Shown here piece by piece: positions 1-8,650 of a stretch of DNA of 64,000 nt. Below the pieces are notes generated by a model. The model was not told where the DNA came from and made no database searches. It saw only the letters and a program-made list of their open reading frames with translations. The number at the start of each line of letters is the position of its first letter. Within the stretch, counting starts at the first letter, position 1. The stretch comes from Bacteroidota bacterium (GTDB taxonomy: Bacteria; Bacteroidota; Bacteroidia; Chitinophagales; Saprospiraceae): contig JASBVF010000047.1 of the NCBI GenBank assembly GCA_030147525.1, forward strand, positions 62,001-126,000, written 5' to 3'. Made by a program: the position numbers and the translations under genes.

Positions 1-968
1 AGCCGAGGCTCATCATCAGTAACGGCGGTGAAAAACACCAGTTCGACGTCGCCCAACTAAGGGACGTCTGGTACGAAACTTCCTACCTCCTCGACCGCCA
101 TCAAACGGCGGGCGAACTGGCGAAGGCCCGTTTTGACAATTATAAAAACCAGCCGCTGCACTACGTTTTTCCCAAAAATTTTGATGGAAAAAGGCCAATC
201 CGGGAAGAAGGCAAGCCCCGTATCAAAGCCGCCATCATCCGGGAGAAGGGCAGCAACTCCGAGCGGGAAATGGCCCATGCCATGTACCTCGCCGGCTTCG
301 ACGTGAAGGACGTCCACATGACCGACCTCATCAGCGGGCGGGAAACGCTGGAGGACGTGCGTTTCATCGGCGCCGTGGGCGGCTTCTCCAACTCCGACGT
401 GCTCGGCTCGGCGAAGGGCTGGGCGGGTGCATTTTTATACAATGAAAAAGCCAAGCGTGCGCTCGAAAATTTCTTCAAGCGGGACGATGTGCTGTCCGTC
501 GGCATCTGCAACGGCTGCCAGCTATTCGTGGAACTGAACCTCATCAATCCCGAACATGCCACGCCCCCGAAGATGCTGCACAACGACTCGCACAAGCACG
601 AGAGCATTTTCACCTCCGTGGTGATTCCTGAAAACAATTCCGTGATGCTGTCCTCGTTGGCGGGTTGCCGTCTCGGCATCTGGGTGAGCCACGGGGAGGG
701 CAAGTTCCACCTGCCGCTTTCCGAAGACAAATACAATATCGTGGCGAAATACGGCTATGCCGAATACCCCGCCAACCCGAACGGCAGCGACTACAACGCC
801 GCCATGCTCGCCAGCGCCGATGGCCGCCACCTCGTGACGATGCCGCACTTCGAGCGTTCGATGTTCCGGTGGAATTGGGCGAATTACCCGGCGGACAGGG
901 CTGGTGATGATATTTCACCCTGGGTGGAGGCGTTTTTGAATGCGAGGAGGTGGTTGGAGGGGAGGTAA
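1..968 (+). CDS. purL: Phosphoribosylformylglycinamidine synthase, C-terminal part (5' end outside window)
   Basis: PurL converts FGAR, glutamine and ATP to FGAM in de novo purine synthesis. Only the C-terminal glutamine amidotransferase domain of the large single-chain form is in the window; the frame is open from base 3. The nucleophile Cys lies in GICNGCQLF (codon 507-509), and the His and Glu of the triad lie in PHFER (codons 846-848 and 852-854). An ISNGGEKHQFD segment upstream is the linker leading into this domain. The stop is TAA at 966-968. The last 43 codons, which carry the catalytic His and Glu, are present a second time downstream (1577-1705), so the 3' end may have been exchanged by recombination. 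The frame here is intact. Confidence 0.95.
   Translation, partial: PRLIISNGGEKHQFDVAQLRDVWYETSYLLDRHQTAGELAKARFDNYKNQPLHYVFPKNFDGKRPIREEGKPRIKAAIIREKGSNSEREMAHAMYLAGFDVKDVHMTDLISGRETLEDVRFIGAVGGFSNSDVLGSAKGWAGAFLYNEKAKRALENFFKRDDVLSVGICNGCQLFVELNLINPEHATPPKMLHNDSHKHESIFTSVVIPENNSVMLSSLAGCRLGIWVSHGEGKFHLPLSEDKYNIVAKYGYAEYPANPNGSDYNAAMLASADGRHLVTMPHFERSMFRWNWANYPADRAGDDISPWVEAFLNARRWLEGR
840..968 (+). repeat. purL 3' end, upstream copy of a 129-base direct repeat
   Basis: These 43 codons (including stop) match 1577-1705 without gaps; I count 115 of 129 identical bases and three amino-acid differences. This copy is the functional 3' end of purL. Similarity stops at the stop codon on the right and about one codon before the ATG on the left. 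Confidence 0.9.
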
Positions 969-1017
969 CCCTTGACCGTATTTGCAACTTGGACAAGCCG
1001 GGTGTGTTTTTATTGTT

Positions 1018-1025
1018 TAAATTTG
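1018..1025 (+). promoter_or_regulatory. Possible -7 promoter element for the toxin-antitoxin pair
   Basis: TAAATTTG fits the Bacteroidota -7 consensus TAnnTTTG and lies 16 bases before the antitoxin ATG. The nearest TTG upstream (989-991) gives a 26-base spacer, longer than usual, so the -33 element is unconvincing. If used, the transcript would have almost no leader. Confidence 0.3.
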
Positions 1026-1041
1026 TCAAAAATAACTCAGC

Positions 1042-1290
1042 ATGAATGTACTGGAAATAAAACATGACCTGCTCCAATTGCTGGTGGAAACCAATGATGA
1101 AAAGTTATTGGAAAAAGTAAGACTGTATTTCAAAAGCCTTGTAGACAAACCCGATTCGCAAAAGGCACTTGAAATTCAGGAGGATGCGATGATTGAGATT
1201 GGGTTGAAACAGATTGAAAACGGGCAAGTCATGTCCAATGAAGAGGCTAAAGAAAAAATACGTGAGAAATTTGAAAACCTCAAAAAATGA
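1042..1290 (+). CDS. Antitoxin-like protein of a type II toxin-antitoxin pair
   Basis: A small, charged, mostly helical 82-residue protein of the size and arrangement of antitoxins paired with RelE/ParE toxins. Antitoxins of this kind bind the toxin with a C-terminal helix and repress their own promoter with the N-terminal part; no textbook ribbon-helix-helix or Phd motif is obvious, so the class is open. Its stop overlaps the toxin start (ATGA at 1287-1290), showing translational coupling. The pair sits directly behind purL and is followed by a duplicated purL 3' end, which suggests it arrived as a cassette. Function is inferred mainly from the neighbour. Confidence 0.7.
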   Translation: MNVLEIKHDLLQLLVETNDEKLLEKVRLYFKSLVDKPDSQKALEIQEDAMIEIGLKQIENGQVMSNEEAKEKIREKFENLKK

Positions 1291-1571
1291 ATCAGATTGT
1301 CTGGTCTGACCTCGCCTTTATTACCTTCAATGAAATTGCAGATTTTTTGACTGAAAACGTTTCCCTCGATGCTGCTGTGAAGTTCAACGAGCAAGTAGAA
1401 AGCCTTCTGGAAAAATTGGAAACGTTCAGTCACTTGTGCAGTCCTCACCCTCGCTGGCCTGTACTTAGAAAATGCATCATCAATAAATACAGTTCGCTCA
1501 GTTACAGGGTGGAAGGCCACAAAATCCACTTAATCTCTTTCTTTGATAATCGGGGGGTACATCCCTATTGA
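1287..1571 (+). CDS. RelE/ParE-family toxin
   Basis: A 94-residue protein with the RelE/ParE fold signature: an N-terminal helical region with paired helices (WSDLAFITFNEIADFL...), a conserved Arg in the LRKCII segment, then beta strands YSSLSYRVEG and KIHLISFFDNR near the end. Members are mRNA interferases or gyrase poisons; the sequence alone does not decide which. It overlaps the antitoxin by four bases. The C-terminus ends HPY at TGA 1569-1571, only two bases before similarity to the purL 3' end begins at about 1574, so the recombination junction lies at or very near the toxin's last codons and may have replaced its original tail. Confidence 0.8.
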   Translation: MNQIVWSDLAFITFNEIADFLTENVSLDAAVKFNEQVESLLEKLETFSHLCSPHPRWPVLRKCIINKYSSLSYRVEGHKIHLISFFDNRGVHPY

Positions 1572-1573
1572 TT

Positions 1574-1705
1574 ACCATGCCGCACTTCGAGCGGTCGATG
1601 TTCCGGTGGAATTGGGCGAATTATCCGGCAGAGAGGCAGGCGGATGATATATCGCCTTGGGTGGAGGCGTTTTTGAATGCGAGGCGGTGGTTGGAGGGGA
1701 GGTAG
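1574..1705 (+). pseudogene. Detached second copy of the purL 3' end
   Basis: This stretch encodes the last 42 residues of PurL plus stop (MPHFERSMF through WLEGR, TAG at 1703-1705) in an open frame but without any PurL body in front. It differs from the in-gene copy at about 14 of 129 bases and three residues. Most differences are synonymous, so it derives from a functional purL of a close relative or an older version of this one. It has no plausible start signal of its own and is probably a relic of cassette insertion or a homology arm. Confidence 0.85.
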
Positions 1706-1750
1706 TTTTTTATCTTCGTTAAGAATCGCTATTTTTGGGAAAACTTTTCC

Positions 1751-1987
1751 ATGGGAAATATCTATTCCGCATACGACCAACTGGCTGGCATCCTCGCCAA
1801 ATTAGGCCCGGAAGAAGTCATGAAGCTCCGTGCAACGGACGAAATGCAGGTGCGCATGGAGTTACTGTTGAGAAAATCCAGGGAGAACATCCTCTCCATC
1901 GTAGAAAAGGATGAACTCGACCACTTCATCGTGTTGGAGCGGCTGGTGCGTCTGGCTAAAATCAGGGCTTACCAACCTGAAGCATGA
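1751..1987 (+). CDS. Small protein coupled to an HNH nuclease gene
   Basis: A 78-residue acidic helical protein (MGNIYSAYDQL..., ending RAYQPEA). I do not recognise a named domain. Short ORFs of this kind often sit directly before HNH endonuclease genes, here with an ATGA overlap at 1984-1987, so the two products were probably made together. A possible -7 element TATTTTTG lies at 1730-1737, 13 bases ahead of the ATG. A partner or immunity role for the nuclease is inference. Confidence 0.65.
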   Translation: MGNIYSAYDQLAGILAKLGPEEVMKLRATDEMQVRMELLLRKSRENILSIVEKDELDHFIVLERLVRLAKIRAYQPEA

Positions 1988-2402
1988 GCGAGTACATATC
2001 CCCGAAACTTCGCTTGGCCGTTGTCAATGTGCCAATTACTGCTGTGAGTACTGCCTCATCCCTGAGCGTTTTTCCTTTTTTAAATTCCACCTTGACCACA
2101 TCATTGGACTGAAACATGGCGGCGAAACCATCCTTGAAAATCTGGCAAATTCCTGTTCGGTTTGCAATGAAAACAAGGGTTCGGATATCGCTACTTTCGT
2201 GGGTAATCCAGAGCATATCGTCCGTTTTTACAACCCAAGAATAGATAAGTGGACGGAGCATTTTATTCTGGATAAGTCGGGCGAAATCATTCCTCTCACC
2301 GACATTGGAAAAGCGACGGAGAAAATATTCAGGTTCAACCATCCGGACAGTATCATCGAGCGACGGGAGTTGCTTTGGAAGGGGTGGAAGTTTAATACTT
2401 GA
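1984..2402 (+). pseudogene. HNH endonuclease, frameshifted near the N-terminus
   Basis: The body encodes a clear HNH nuclease: CCEYC, then FHLDHIIGLKHGG, then NLANSCSVCNENKGSD, which gives two CxxC zinc pairs and the DH catalytic pair. The natural start is the ATG at 1984, which overlaps the upstream stop and reads MSEYISPKLRLAVVN, a typical start for this family. That frame then departs at about 2028-2029; adding one base restores VNRANYCCEYC. The gene therefore carries a one-base deletion, or the assembly has an error there. Without correction, the catalytic frame has only poor upstream starts inside the preceding gene. The product would cut DNA if restored. Confidence 0.75.
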
Positions 2403-2486
2403 AATTTTGCTGTGGCTGCAGGAGAAGTGGCTAATCAACACCAAACTGAAGATTAATCCGCCACTTTTTCCAAAAAATCACCTTCC

Positions 2487-3068
2487 ATGAAAGACATCAC
2501 ACCACTTGTTCAACACATCGAAAAAATAATCCCGCTGGACGATGAAGCCCGTCAGGCGCTTGCCGCCAAAGTCACTTCCAGGAAAATCCGCCGCAGGCAA
2601 TACCTGTTGCAAGAAGGAGACGTCTGCAGGCATTACAATTTCGTGTTGAACGGTTGCCTCCGGATGTATTTGGTGGACGAAAAGGGAACGGAGCATGTGC
2701 TTCAATTCGCTACCGAAGGCGGTTGGATTGCCGACATTGGCAGCCTGCACACCGACCAGCCCAGCCATTTCTTTATTGATGCGCTCGAACCGGCTGAAGT
2801 GTTGCGTATCGCCAAGGAGGACTTGATTGACCTTTACGTAAAACATCCCGCTTTCGACCGCTATTTCAGGGTGCTGACGGAGAATGCCTTCGTTGGTATG
2901 CAGCAGCGGGTGATGCAGAATATCAGCTCCACTGCCGAAACCCGGTACCTGCATTTTCTGGAAAAATACCCCCATCTTTTCAACCGGATTCCACTGGTTC
3001 AAATCGCTTCGTTTATTGGCGTCACGCCAGAATTTCTCAGCAAAATCAGGCGCAACCTGATGTCCTGA
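2487..3068 (+). CDS. Crp/Fnr-family transcriptional regulator
   Basis: A 193-residue protein with an N-terminal cyclic-nucleotide-binding fold (about residues 10-125: LQEGDVCRHYNFVLNGCLRMY, then FATEGGWIADIGSL) and a C-terminal winged helix (RIPLVQIASFIGVTPEFLSKIRR). The classical cAMP-contact motif is not preserved, as in many Bacteroidota Crp-like regulators, so the ligand is unknown. It is followed after about 100 bases by a secreted SnoaL-like protein on the same strand, a possible target. The start ATG is the first in frame after a short AT-rich leader. Confidence 0.85.
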   Translation: MKDITPLVQHIEKIIPLDDEARQALAAKVTSRKIRRRQYLLQEGDVCRHYNFVLNGCLRMYLVDEKGTEHVLQFATEGGWIADIGSLHTDQPSHFFIDALEPAEVLRIAKEDLIDLYVKHPAFDRYFRVLTENAFVGMQQRVMQNISSTAETRYLHFLEKYPHLFNRIPLVQIASFIGVTPEFLSKIRRNLMS

Positions 3069-3170
3069 CCCTTAACCTACCTTAAGGTTTTTTCTTGTTG
3101 TACTTCATTGGCTTGCCCCTGCATTTGCCTTCATCTTTGTGTCATCATTTAAAGCATAAAAAACTGGCAC

Positions 3171-3665
3171 ATGAAATCCATTTTTTCAATCATCTTTTTA
3201 CTGCTCAACCTTGCGGGGTATGCGCAGACTGAAACTACTTCTTTCACCTTTAAAAATGACGCAATCATGAAGACAACAGAAAATGCAGCCATTGAAACCC
3301 TGCTCCTTTCCTACGAAAAAGCCCTGAACGCATCTGACGTTCCGGCCGTACTTGCACTTTATGCCAAAGACGGCGTGTTCATGCCCTCCGAAGCGCCTAC
3401 CGCCGTCGGGCAAGCTGCCGTGGAGCAAGCCTACCGTTTTGTTTTCAGTCAAATCAAATTGAACATCAAATTCAGCATTGATGAGATACAGGTGAATGGT
3501 GACCTCGCTTTTGCCCGCACCATTTCCCGGGGCACCACGGATGTGTTGGCCGCAGGCATCACCGTGCCTGAAGAGAACCGGGAACTTTTCGTGTTGGTGA
3601 AGGAAAATGGTGCCTGGAAAATCGGGCGGTATATGTTTAACAAAATGAAGCCTTCTGATAAGTGA
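3171..3665 (+). CDS. Secreted SnoaL-like / DUF4440-type protein
   Basis: A 164-residue protein with a signal peptide (MKSIFSIIFLLLNLAGYAQ). A cone-shaped NTF2-like domain starts at about residue 40: ETLLLSYEKALNASDVPAVLALYAKDGVFMPS, the standard opening of the family, and it ends with ENGAWKIGRYMFN. These domains bind small hydrophobic ligands or catalyse isomerisations; no catalytic residue allows a specific claim. The Crp-type regulator gene lies upstream in the same direction. Confidence 0.8.
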   Translation: MKSIFSIIFLLLNLAGYAQTETTSFTFKNDAIMKTTENAAIETLLLSYEKALNASDVPAVLALYAKDGVFMPSEAPTAVGQAAVEQAYRFVFSQIKLNIKFSIDEIQVNGDLAFARTISRGTTDVLAAGITVPEENRELFVLVKENGAWKIGRYMFNKMKPSDK

Positions 3666-3854
3666 TGATGGAAGTAAAGTAGAGAAATGTCCTTGTTCCG
3701 CTGCCTTTTCCGTCAGTTTGGGAGGGTTTCTATTTGGCGTCTCATTTAATTTAACTGCCCTCAAGCCCTTTTTGCCAGCTCGGACGCCTGGTAATTTCAC
3801 CGACGGCAGCGGTGTGCTTGAAGATAGAAGGCGGAAAAAATGCTCACCCAAACA

Positions 3855-3890
3855 GAGGCTCACCTAAGACGTTAGTTTTAGGTGAGCCTC
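3855..3890. terminator. Perfect 13-bp hairpin between converging genes
   Basis: Arms 3855-3867 and 3878-3890 are exact reverse complements around a 10-base loop. The hairpin lies in the 304-base gap between the SnoaL-like gene (+) and the DASS transporter gene (-). Neither side has a clean T-run, so it may be a weak terminator or an mRNA 3'-end stabiliser. I see no other gene in 3666-3969. Confidence 0.5.
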
Positions 3891-3969
3891 ACTTAATAGC
3901 GCTTTCTGAGAGCAAAGAGTCTCAACTTGTCTCCGGTTTCAAGTCCTTCAGCCCATCATCCCCGCCATA

Positions 3970-5448
3970 TCACTCCATTTTACCCGACCATTCCACCGGA
4001 TAAATTCCCGGCATGAAATCCCACAAATACGGTAGCAGGAAATAGACGATTAGCGAGAGCAATAAAATGGACAGGATATTCATCCAAACCCCTGTTCTTA
4101 CCATGTCTGGTATTTTTAAATAACCTGAACCGAATACCACCGCATTGGGCGGTGTGGCTACCGGCAGCATGAAAGCACAAGAAGCTGCTACCGTTGCACC
4201 AACCATCAGGATGTAAGGGTGAACACCGATGGTAAGAGCCAGCGAGGCAATGACGGGTAGTATCATCGCCGTCGTAGCGAGGTTGGAGGTTATTTCCGTG
4301 AGGAAATTAACGGCGGCGACCAGCACCAGCAGCAGCACGATAAGCGGCACGCCGTGCAGCAGGATCAGTTGCCCGCCAATCCATTCAGCGAGTCCGGTAT
4401 CCTTGAATCCCTGGGCGATAGCCAGCCCGCCACCGAACAGTAACAGGATGCCCCAGGGCAGTTGCACGACTTCTTTCCAGGTGACAATAGCCCTTTTTCC
4501 TTTTGCCGCAGGCAACAAAAACAAAGCTACGCCGGCTGCCACGGCTATAATCGTATCGTCGATATTGGGTATGAATTTTTTCAGTAAAAACGAGCGTGAA
4601 ATCCAGGCGAAGGCCGTCAGGGCGAAAAGGATGAGGACGGTTTTTTCTTCGTGGCTGATTTTACCAAGGGATTTCAACTGTTTTTTGATTTCTGCTTTCC
4701 CGCCGGGAAATGATTTTTGCTTAAAAGTGAAGGCGTAGCTTGTCAGGTATTTCCAGCAAATCAGTAGCAATAAAATGGAGATGGGAAGCCCGAACATGAT
4801 CCATTTGGAAAAGGTGATCTCAACACCGTATAATTCCAGCACAATGCCTGCCAGCACCAGGTTGGGCGGCGTACCGATCAGCGTGGCGATGCCGCCGATG
4901 GAAGCGCTGTAAGCGATGGACAGCATCAGCGCTTTTCCAAAAATCAGATTCTCGTCCTCGATGGTGTCCGGGTTGTCTTTCAACTGTTTCACAATGGCCA
5001 TTCCGATAGGCAGCATCATCACCGCAGATGCCGTGTTTGAGATCCACATGGATAAAAAAGCCGTGGCGGCCATGAAACCAAGGATGATGCTTCTGACATT
5101 CGTGCCGATCAAATGAATGATGTTCAGTGCTATCCGCTTGTGCAGATTCCAGCGCTCAATGGCGATAGCTAAAATGAACCCGCCGATGTACAGAAAAATA
5201 TATTTGTGACCATAGGAAACGGTGGTGTCGTCCAGTTCCAGCCCCCCGGTCAGGGGGAAGAGAACGATCGGAAGCAACGAGGTCACGGCAATGGGAATGG
5301 CTTCCGTAATCCACCAGGCAGCTATCCACAGGGTACAGGCCAATACGGCGTTGGCTTCCGTACTCATTCCTTCGGGGTGAAATCCGAACAGTGTGAGCGT
5401 GAATAAGACGGGGCCAAGTACCAAACCTATTTTTTTCGACTTTTTCAA
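3970..5448 (-). CDS. DASS-family (SLC13) sodium:carboxylate symporter
   Basis: A 492-residue inner-membrane protein with about a dozen hydrophobic segments. The two family hairpin motifs are visible: WISNTASAVMMLP in the first half and EITSNLATTAMILP in the second, which bind Na+ and the carboxylate group. Family members import succinate, malate, citrate or related acids. It is the last gene of the minus-strand SusC operon, 15 bases after the alpha/beta-hydrolase gene, so the imported acid may be released by the locus hydrolases (inference). Confidence 0.9.
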   Translation of the reverse strand: MKKSKKIGLVLGPVLFTLTLFGFHPEGMSTEANAVLACTLWIAAWWITEAIPIAVTSLLPIVLFPLTGGLELDDTTVSYGHKYIFLYIGGFILAIAIERWNLHKRIALNIIHLIGTNVRSIILGFMAATAFLSMWISNTASAVMMLPIGMAIVKQLKDNPDTIEDENLIFGKALMLSIAYSASIGGIATLIGTPPNLVLAGIVLELYGVEITFSKWIMFGLPISILLLLICWKYLTSYAFTFKQKSFPGGKAEIKKQLKSLGKISHEEKTVLILFALTAFAWISRSFLLKKFIPNIDDTIIAVAAGVALFLLPAAKGKRAIVTWKEVVQLPWGILLLFGGGLAIAQGFKDTGLAEWIGGQLILLHGVPLIVLLLVLVAAVNFLTEITSNLATTAMILPVIASLALTIGVHPYILMVGATVAASCAFMLPVATPPNAVVFGSGYLKIPDMVRTGVWMNILSILLLSLIVYFLLPYLWDFMPGIYPVEWSGKME

Positions 5449-5463
5449 GGGTGTTTTATTTTT

Positions 5464-6822
5464 TTAGTTCAATAATTGTCCGAGCAACATGCGGAATTCA
5501 GGGGATTGATACATGCCTTGCCCGTCGTGGCCAATGCCGTTGACAATCGTTTTTTTGTGTTGATGATCACCACCGGGGTAGGCCAGTTCCATGTACCGGA
5601 ATATGTTCTCTCCCCGGTTGTACCTACTCGAACCGAGCAGTGTGGCAGCGCAATCAGTTGTGTTTAATGCCGGGTCGGACCCTGTACCGTTCCCCAATAA
5701 ATACGTGACGGAACGGCTGGTGAACTGGTTGTTAAAAGTTGCTACATCCATGGCCGACAGGTAGGGCGGAACGATGTGGAAACCAGCCGGCCAAAAGTCG
5801 TAGCCGGTGCATCCGGCAGGGGTGTACAGCTGGTTGTTGCTTTCGTTGATGCGCTGCCCGTCGGGATAGTAGTAGTACTGGCTGTTGGCCGGCACGTATT
5901 CGAAAACGAGGCCGGGATTCGCCGCTTCCACTTTGTTTGCTGCGGCATACAAATGGGTGAACAGCGCACCCGACGAATGGCCCGTCACGATAATTTTTTT
6001 CAAAACCGGGAAATGGCTTTCATCCGCCAGCTGCTCGATCAGCTTGTCCACAACTTCAAACGAACTGATGGCATTTGTGCCGAGGGAATTGTTTCCTCCC
6101 CGCCAGCCGGTGTTCGTCCAGTAAAAATCATTGCCGGAGGCCTCCTGCTGGTTTTTGAAAAACGGTGCAATCAGCATTACTTTCTGTTCGAGACTGTTGG
6201 CCTGCAGCGTGCTCATCAGAATATTAAAATAGTTATCCGCATCCCGGTTAGCGCCATGCACGACGATGATGGCAGCCTCCAATTCTTTCCATTCAGCCAG
6301 CTCTTCAAAAATCGGAAAGCTGGTATAAAAATCGAAATCGCCGCTACTGTTTCCGGTCAGGGTCACCGTTTGCAGACAATCATTCGTTGCAGCGGTACAG
6401 GCAGGAAGCGAGTAAATGATTCCGTCCGCCTTCGTGGAAAAAGTGCGGGAAACAGCGCTCTCGAGCTGACTGCCGTTTTGCCCGAAACGGCTCGAATTAA
6501 TGGTCATTTGGTAGGTTGTAGAAAACTCCAGTGCCAGGTCGATCGTCACTTTTGAAGATTGGTTGGCATAGCTGAGCTGCATGCCGGCCGGAGCCGGTGA
6601 AATGGAAAATTCTTTTTCAAATTCTGCCGGGTTGACGGCTGATGAAAACACAATGGCAATGGATGAACTGACGGGCAGATTGTCCATTTCATCCACAAAA
6701 CTTCCCCCGTTTATGGTCATGGAAAAAACGCTGAGCGCTTCCGTTTCCACGTCATCGTCGTAGCAGGAGACGGTCAGGGCGATCAGTGCCAGGAACAGAT
6801 AGAGGACGGGGTTGATTTTCAT
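5464..6822 (-). CDS. Lipoprotein alpha/beta hydrolase with N-terminal Big_5 domain
   Basis: A 452-residue protein. The signal peptide ends in LIALTVSC, a lipobox-like site. Residues about 30-130 form an Ig-like Big_5 (SbsA) domain (SSSIAIVFSSAVNP...). From about residue 140 it is an alpha/beta hydrolase: AAIIVVHGANRDADN holds the oxyanion strand, VTGHSSGALFTH holds the nucleophile Ser in a GxSxG elbow, and GIGHDGQGM near the end holds the likely catalytic His. Esterase, depolymerase or peptidase activity are all possible. It sits between the LTD-repeat lipoprotein gene (64-base gap) and the DASS transporter gene in the operon and should face the periplasm or cell surface. Confidence 0.8.
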   Translation of the reverse strand: MKINPVLYLFLALIALTVSCYDDDVETEALSVFSMTINGGSFVDEMDNLPVSSSIAIVFSSAVNPAEFEKEFSISPAPAGMQLSYANQSSKVTIDLALEFSTTYQMTINSSRFGQNGSQLESAVSRTFSTKADGIIYSLPACTAATNDCLQTVTLTGNSSGDFDFYTSFPIFEELAEWKELEAAIIVVHGANRDADNYFNILMSTLQANSLEQKVMLIAPFFKNQQEASGNDFYWTNTGWRGGNNSLGTNAISSFEVVDKLIEQLADESHFPVLKKIIVTGHSSGALFTHLYAAANKVEAANPGLVFEYVPANSQYYYYPDGQRINESNNQLYTPAGCTGYDFWPAGFHIVPPYLSAMDVATFNNQFTSRSVTYLLGNGTGSDPALNTTDCAATLLGSSRYNRGENIFRYMELAYPGGDHQHKKTIVNGIGHDGQGMYQSPEFRMLLGQLLN

Positions 6823-6886
6823 TCAAAAAATATAAAGTTGAAGGCTAAGTCAGGCGGCAACTTCAAGTTGCCGCCTGACTTTTAAA

Positions 6887-8650
6887 CTATTGACAAAACC
6901 CATACGGACAAGCCGACGACTGTGTGGCCGTGGAACCCGCCGCACAATCAACGCCTCCGTACGTCCAGACACCTCTGAGCCGGTAAGCCCAAGAGCCTGC
7001 GTAATCCCAGAATTGTCCGGTGCCGTCCACGTTGGCATCTCCGAACGTTTCGATGATGTCCATGCCGTCAAAAAGCTCGATGGCATCGTCTCCGTTCTGG
7101 TTCATGGCGTCGCTCTCGATGACCTCCGCATAGCCGTTGAAGCAATTGCCAAAGTACGAAGCAATGGTGGCCGGTTCACGGGAGACGAGGATGTGATCGC
7201 CTTCGTCGACTGAGATGGCAGGGAAGGTATATTCGATCCCGTCTGTACCTCCGCCGTTGTTGGCTACGCCAAGGCTGTACCGGCTCAGGTCAGCGATGGG
7301 CCGGTTAGCCCGCACGTGAACAGCCTTGCCTCCGTTGGTGCCCGAACCATCCCAGAGTATGGCTAAAACGCCGTACAGTTGGAGCGGTGCGCAGAACGGA
7401 TAAACGCAGACTGCATCCTGCAGCGAGGTGGAATTTGCGGAGCAATCAACCTGGCTGTATTCCCAGATGCCGTTGAACTTGTAAGCCCAGGAGCCGGTGT
7501 ATTCCCATTCGAGGCCGGTACCTTGCAGTTCCACGTCGCCGTAAGTTTCGATGACGCTGGTGTTTTTATACAATTCAAAAGGGTCATCGCCATTGAAATT
7601 CAAGCCGTCAGTGGGAATCACATGTTCAAAGTCATTGATATAGTTGCCAAAATAAGCCGACAGCCCGGCCACGTCGATGTCCCGAACCAGCAGGATGTCA
7701 TCTCCGGCAGCTACACTGATGGCCGGGAAATCAATCTCTCTGCCGTCCGAGCCTCCGCCGTTGTTGGCGATGCCAATGCCAAATTCGCTGAGGTCTGATA
7801 TGTCCTCTAAAACACGAAGGTGGATGGCCCGCCCGTTGGTGGAAGTGCCGCCGATTTTAAGTGACATGACTCCCTTCAGCTCCAGGGCCGGCGGTGTGTC
7901 TCCGAGGGTTAGCGTCAGTACCTGCGGTTGGTTTTCAACAGCATTGACCAGGTTGGCGATGGTGATGATAATGGTTTCAGCGCCTTCGTCGTCGCCATCG
8001 TTCAGGCCATTTATCTCAATGGAAGCGGTGGTGCTGCCAGCCGGAATGGACATGCTGGTGGCACTCGCCGTGTAATCGTCGCCATTACCCATGGCTGAGC
8101 CGGCAAACACGAGATCGAGGGTTACATCCTCAAAAATGGGGAATGCCAATTCTGCCGTAACGGTCATCGTTTCACCCTCAAAAAAGGCAGGTGCACTGCC
8201 GGAAAGTGTGATGCCGGGAGCCGTGAACGGATGTGTGGTGAAGTTAAAAACAAAATCTTCCGTGCTGGACTCCCCGCCGGCGCCATACGTGCCCTGCGGT
8301 AAGCGGATGGTGTATTCCGTTTCGTAGGCCAACGGGTTTGGGAAAGCGATAGTGGCGAACGAGCCGGTGTTGTCGTAGCTCACGGTGTAGTCAGTGACGG
8401 GTGAAATAGTCAGCCCGTTTTCCAGGGCGGATGTATTCAATTTATGGGAAAACACCAGCTCCAATGCGGCAATCACCGAAACATCGGTGGCCCCGGAAGT
8501 GAGCGACTGAGTACCTGTTTTTACTTTCAGAACCCTCAGGTCGTTGGTGATGGGAAAGCCGTCATCCTTGTCTTTTTTACAGGATGAAATAGCCAGCACC
8601 AGCAGTATGAAAACTGCCGGTAGCGATGATATTTTGAAAAGCTGATTCAT
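6887..8650 (-). CDS. Lipoprotein with Big_5, Calx-beta and two lamin-tail-like repeats
   Basis: A 587-residue protein with lipobox AISSC. Domains in order: Big_5 Ig-like (about 35-140), Calx-beta (about 145-245, with GDDYTASATSMSIPAG and NDGDDEGAETIIITI), then two related C-terminal modules (about 255-410 and 420-587). Each module carries GVANNGGGTDG-like and NGDDAIELFDG-like segments, and WDYAGSWAYR before a Cys-rich tail. The modules resemble lamin-tail domains often attached to extracellular hydrolases. No catalytic site is visible, so a substrate-binding surface role, like SusE/SusF, is likely from position in a SusCD operon. Confidence 0.75.
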   Translation of the reverse strand: MNQLFKISSLPAVFILLVLAISSCKKDKDDGFPITNDLRVLKVKTGTQSLTSGATDVSVIAALELVFSHKLNTSALENGLTISPVTDYTVSYDNTGSFATIAFPNPLAYETEYTIRLPQGTYGAGGESSTEDFVFNFTTHPFTAPGITLSGSAPAFFEGETMTVTAELAFPIFEDVTLDLVFAGSAMGNGDDYTASATSMSIPAGSTTASIEINGLNDGDDEGAETIIITIANLVNAVENQPQVLTLTLGDTPPALELKGVMSLKIGGTSTNGRAIHLRVLEDISDLSEFGIGIANNGGGSDGREIDFPAISVAAGDDILLVRDIDVAGLSAYFGNYINDFEHVIPTDGLNFNGDDPFELYKNTSVIETYGDVELQGTGLEWEYTGSWAYKFNGIWEYSQVDCSANSTSLQDAVCVYPFCAPLQLYGVLAILWDGSGTNGGKAVHVRANRPIADLSRYSLGVANNGGGTDGIEYTFPAISVDEGDHILVSREPATIASYFGNCFNGYAEVIESDAMNQNGDDAIELFDGMDIIETFGDANVDGTGQFWDYAGSWAYRLRGVWTYGGVDCAAGSTATQSSACPYGFCQ

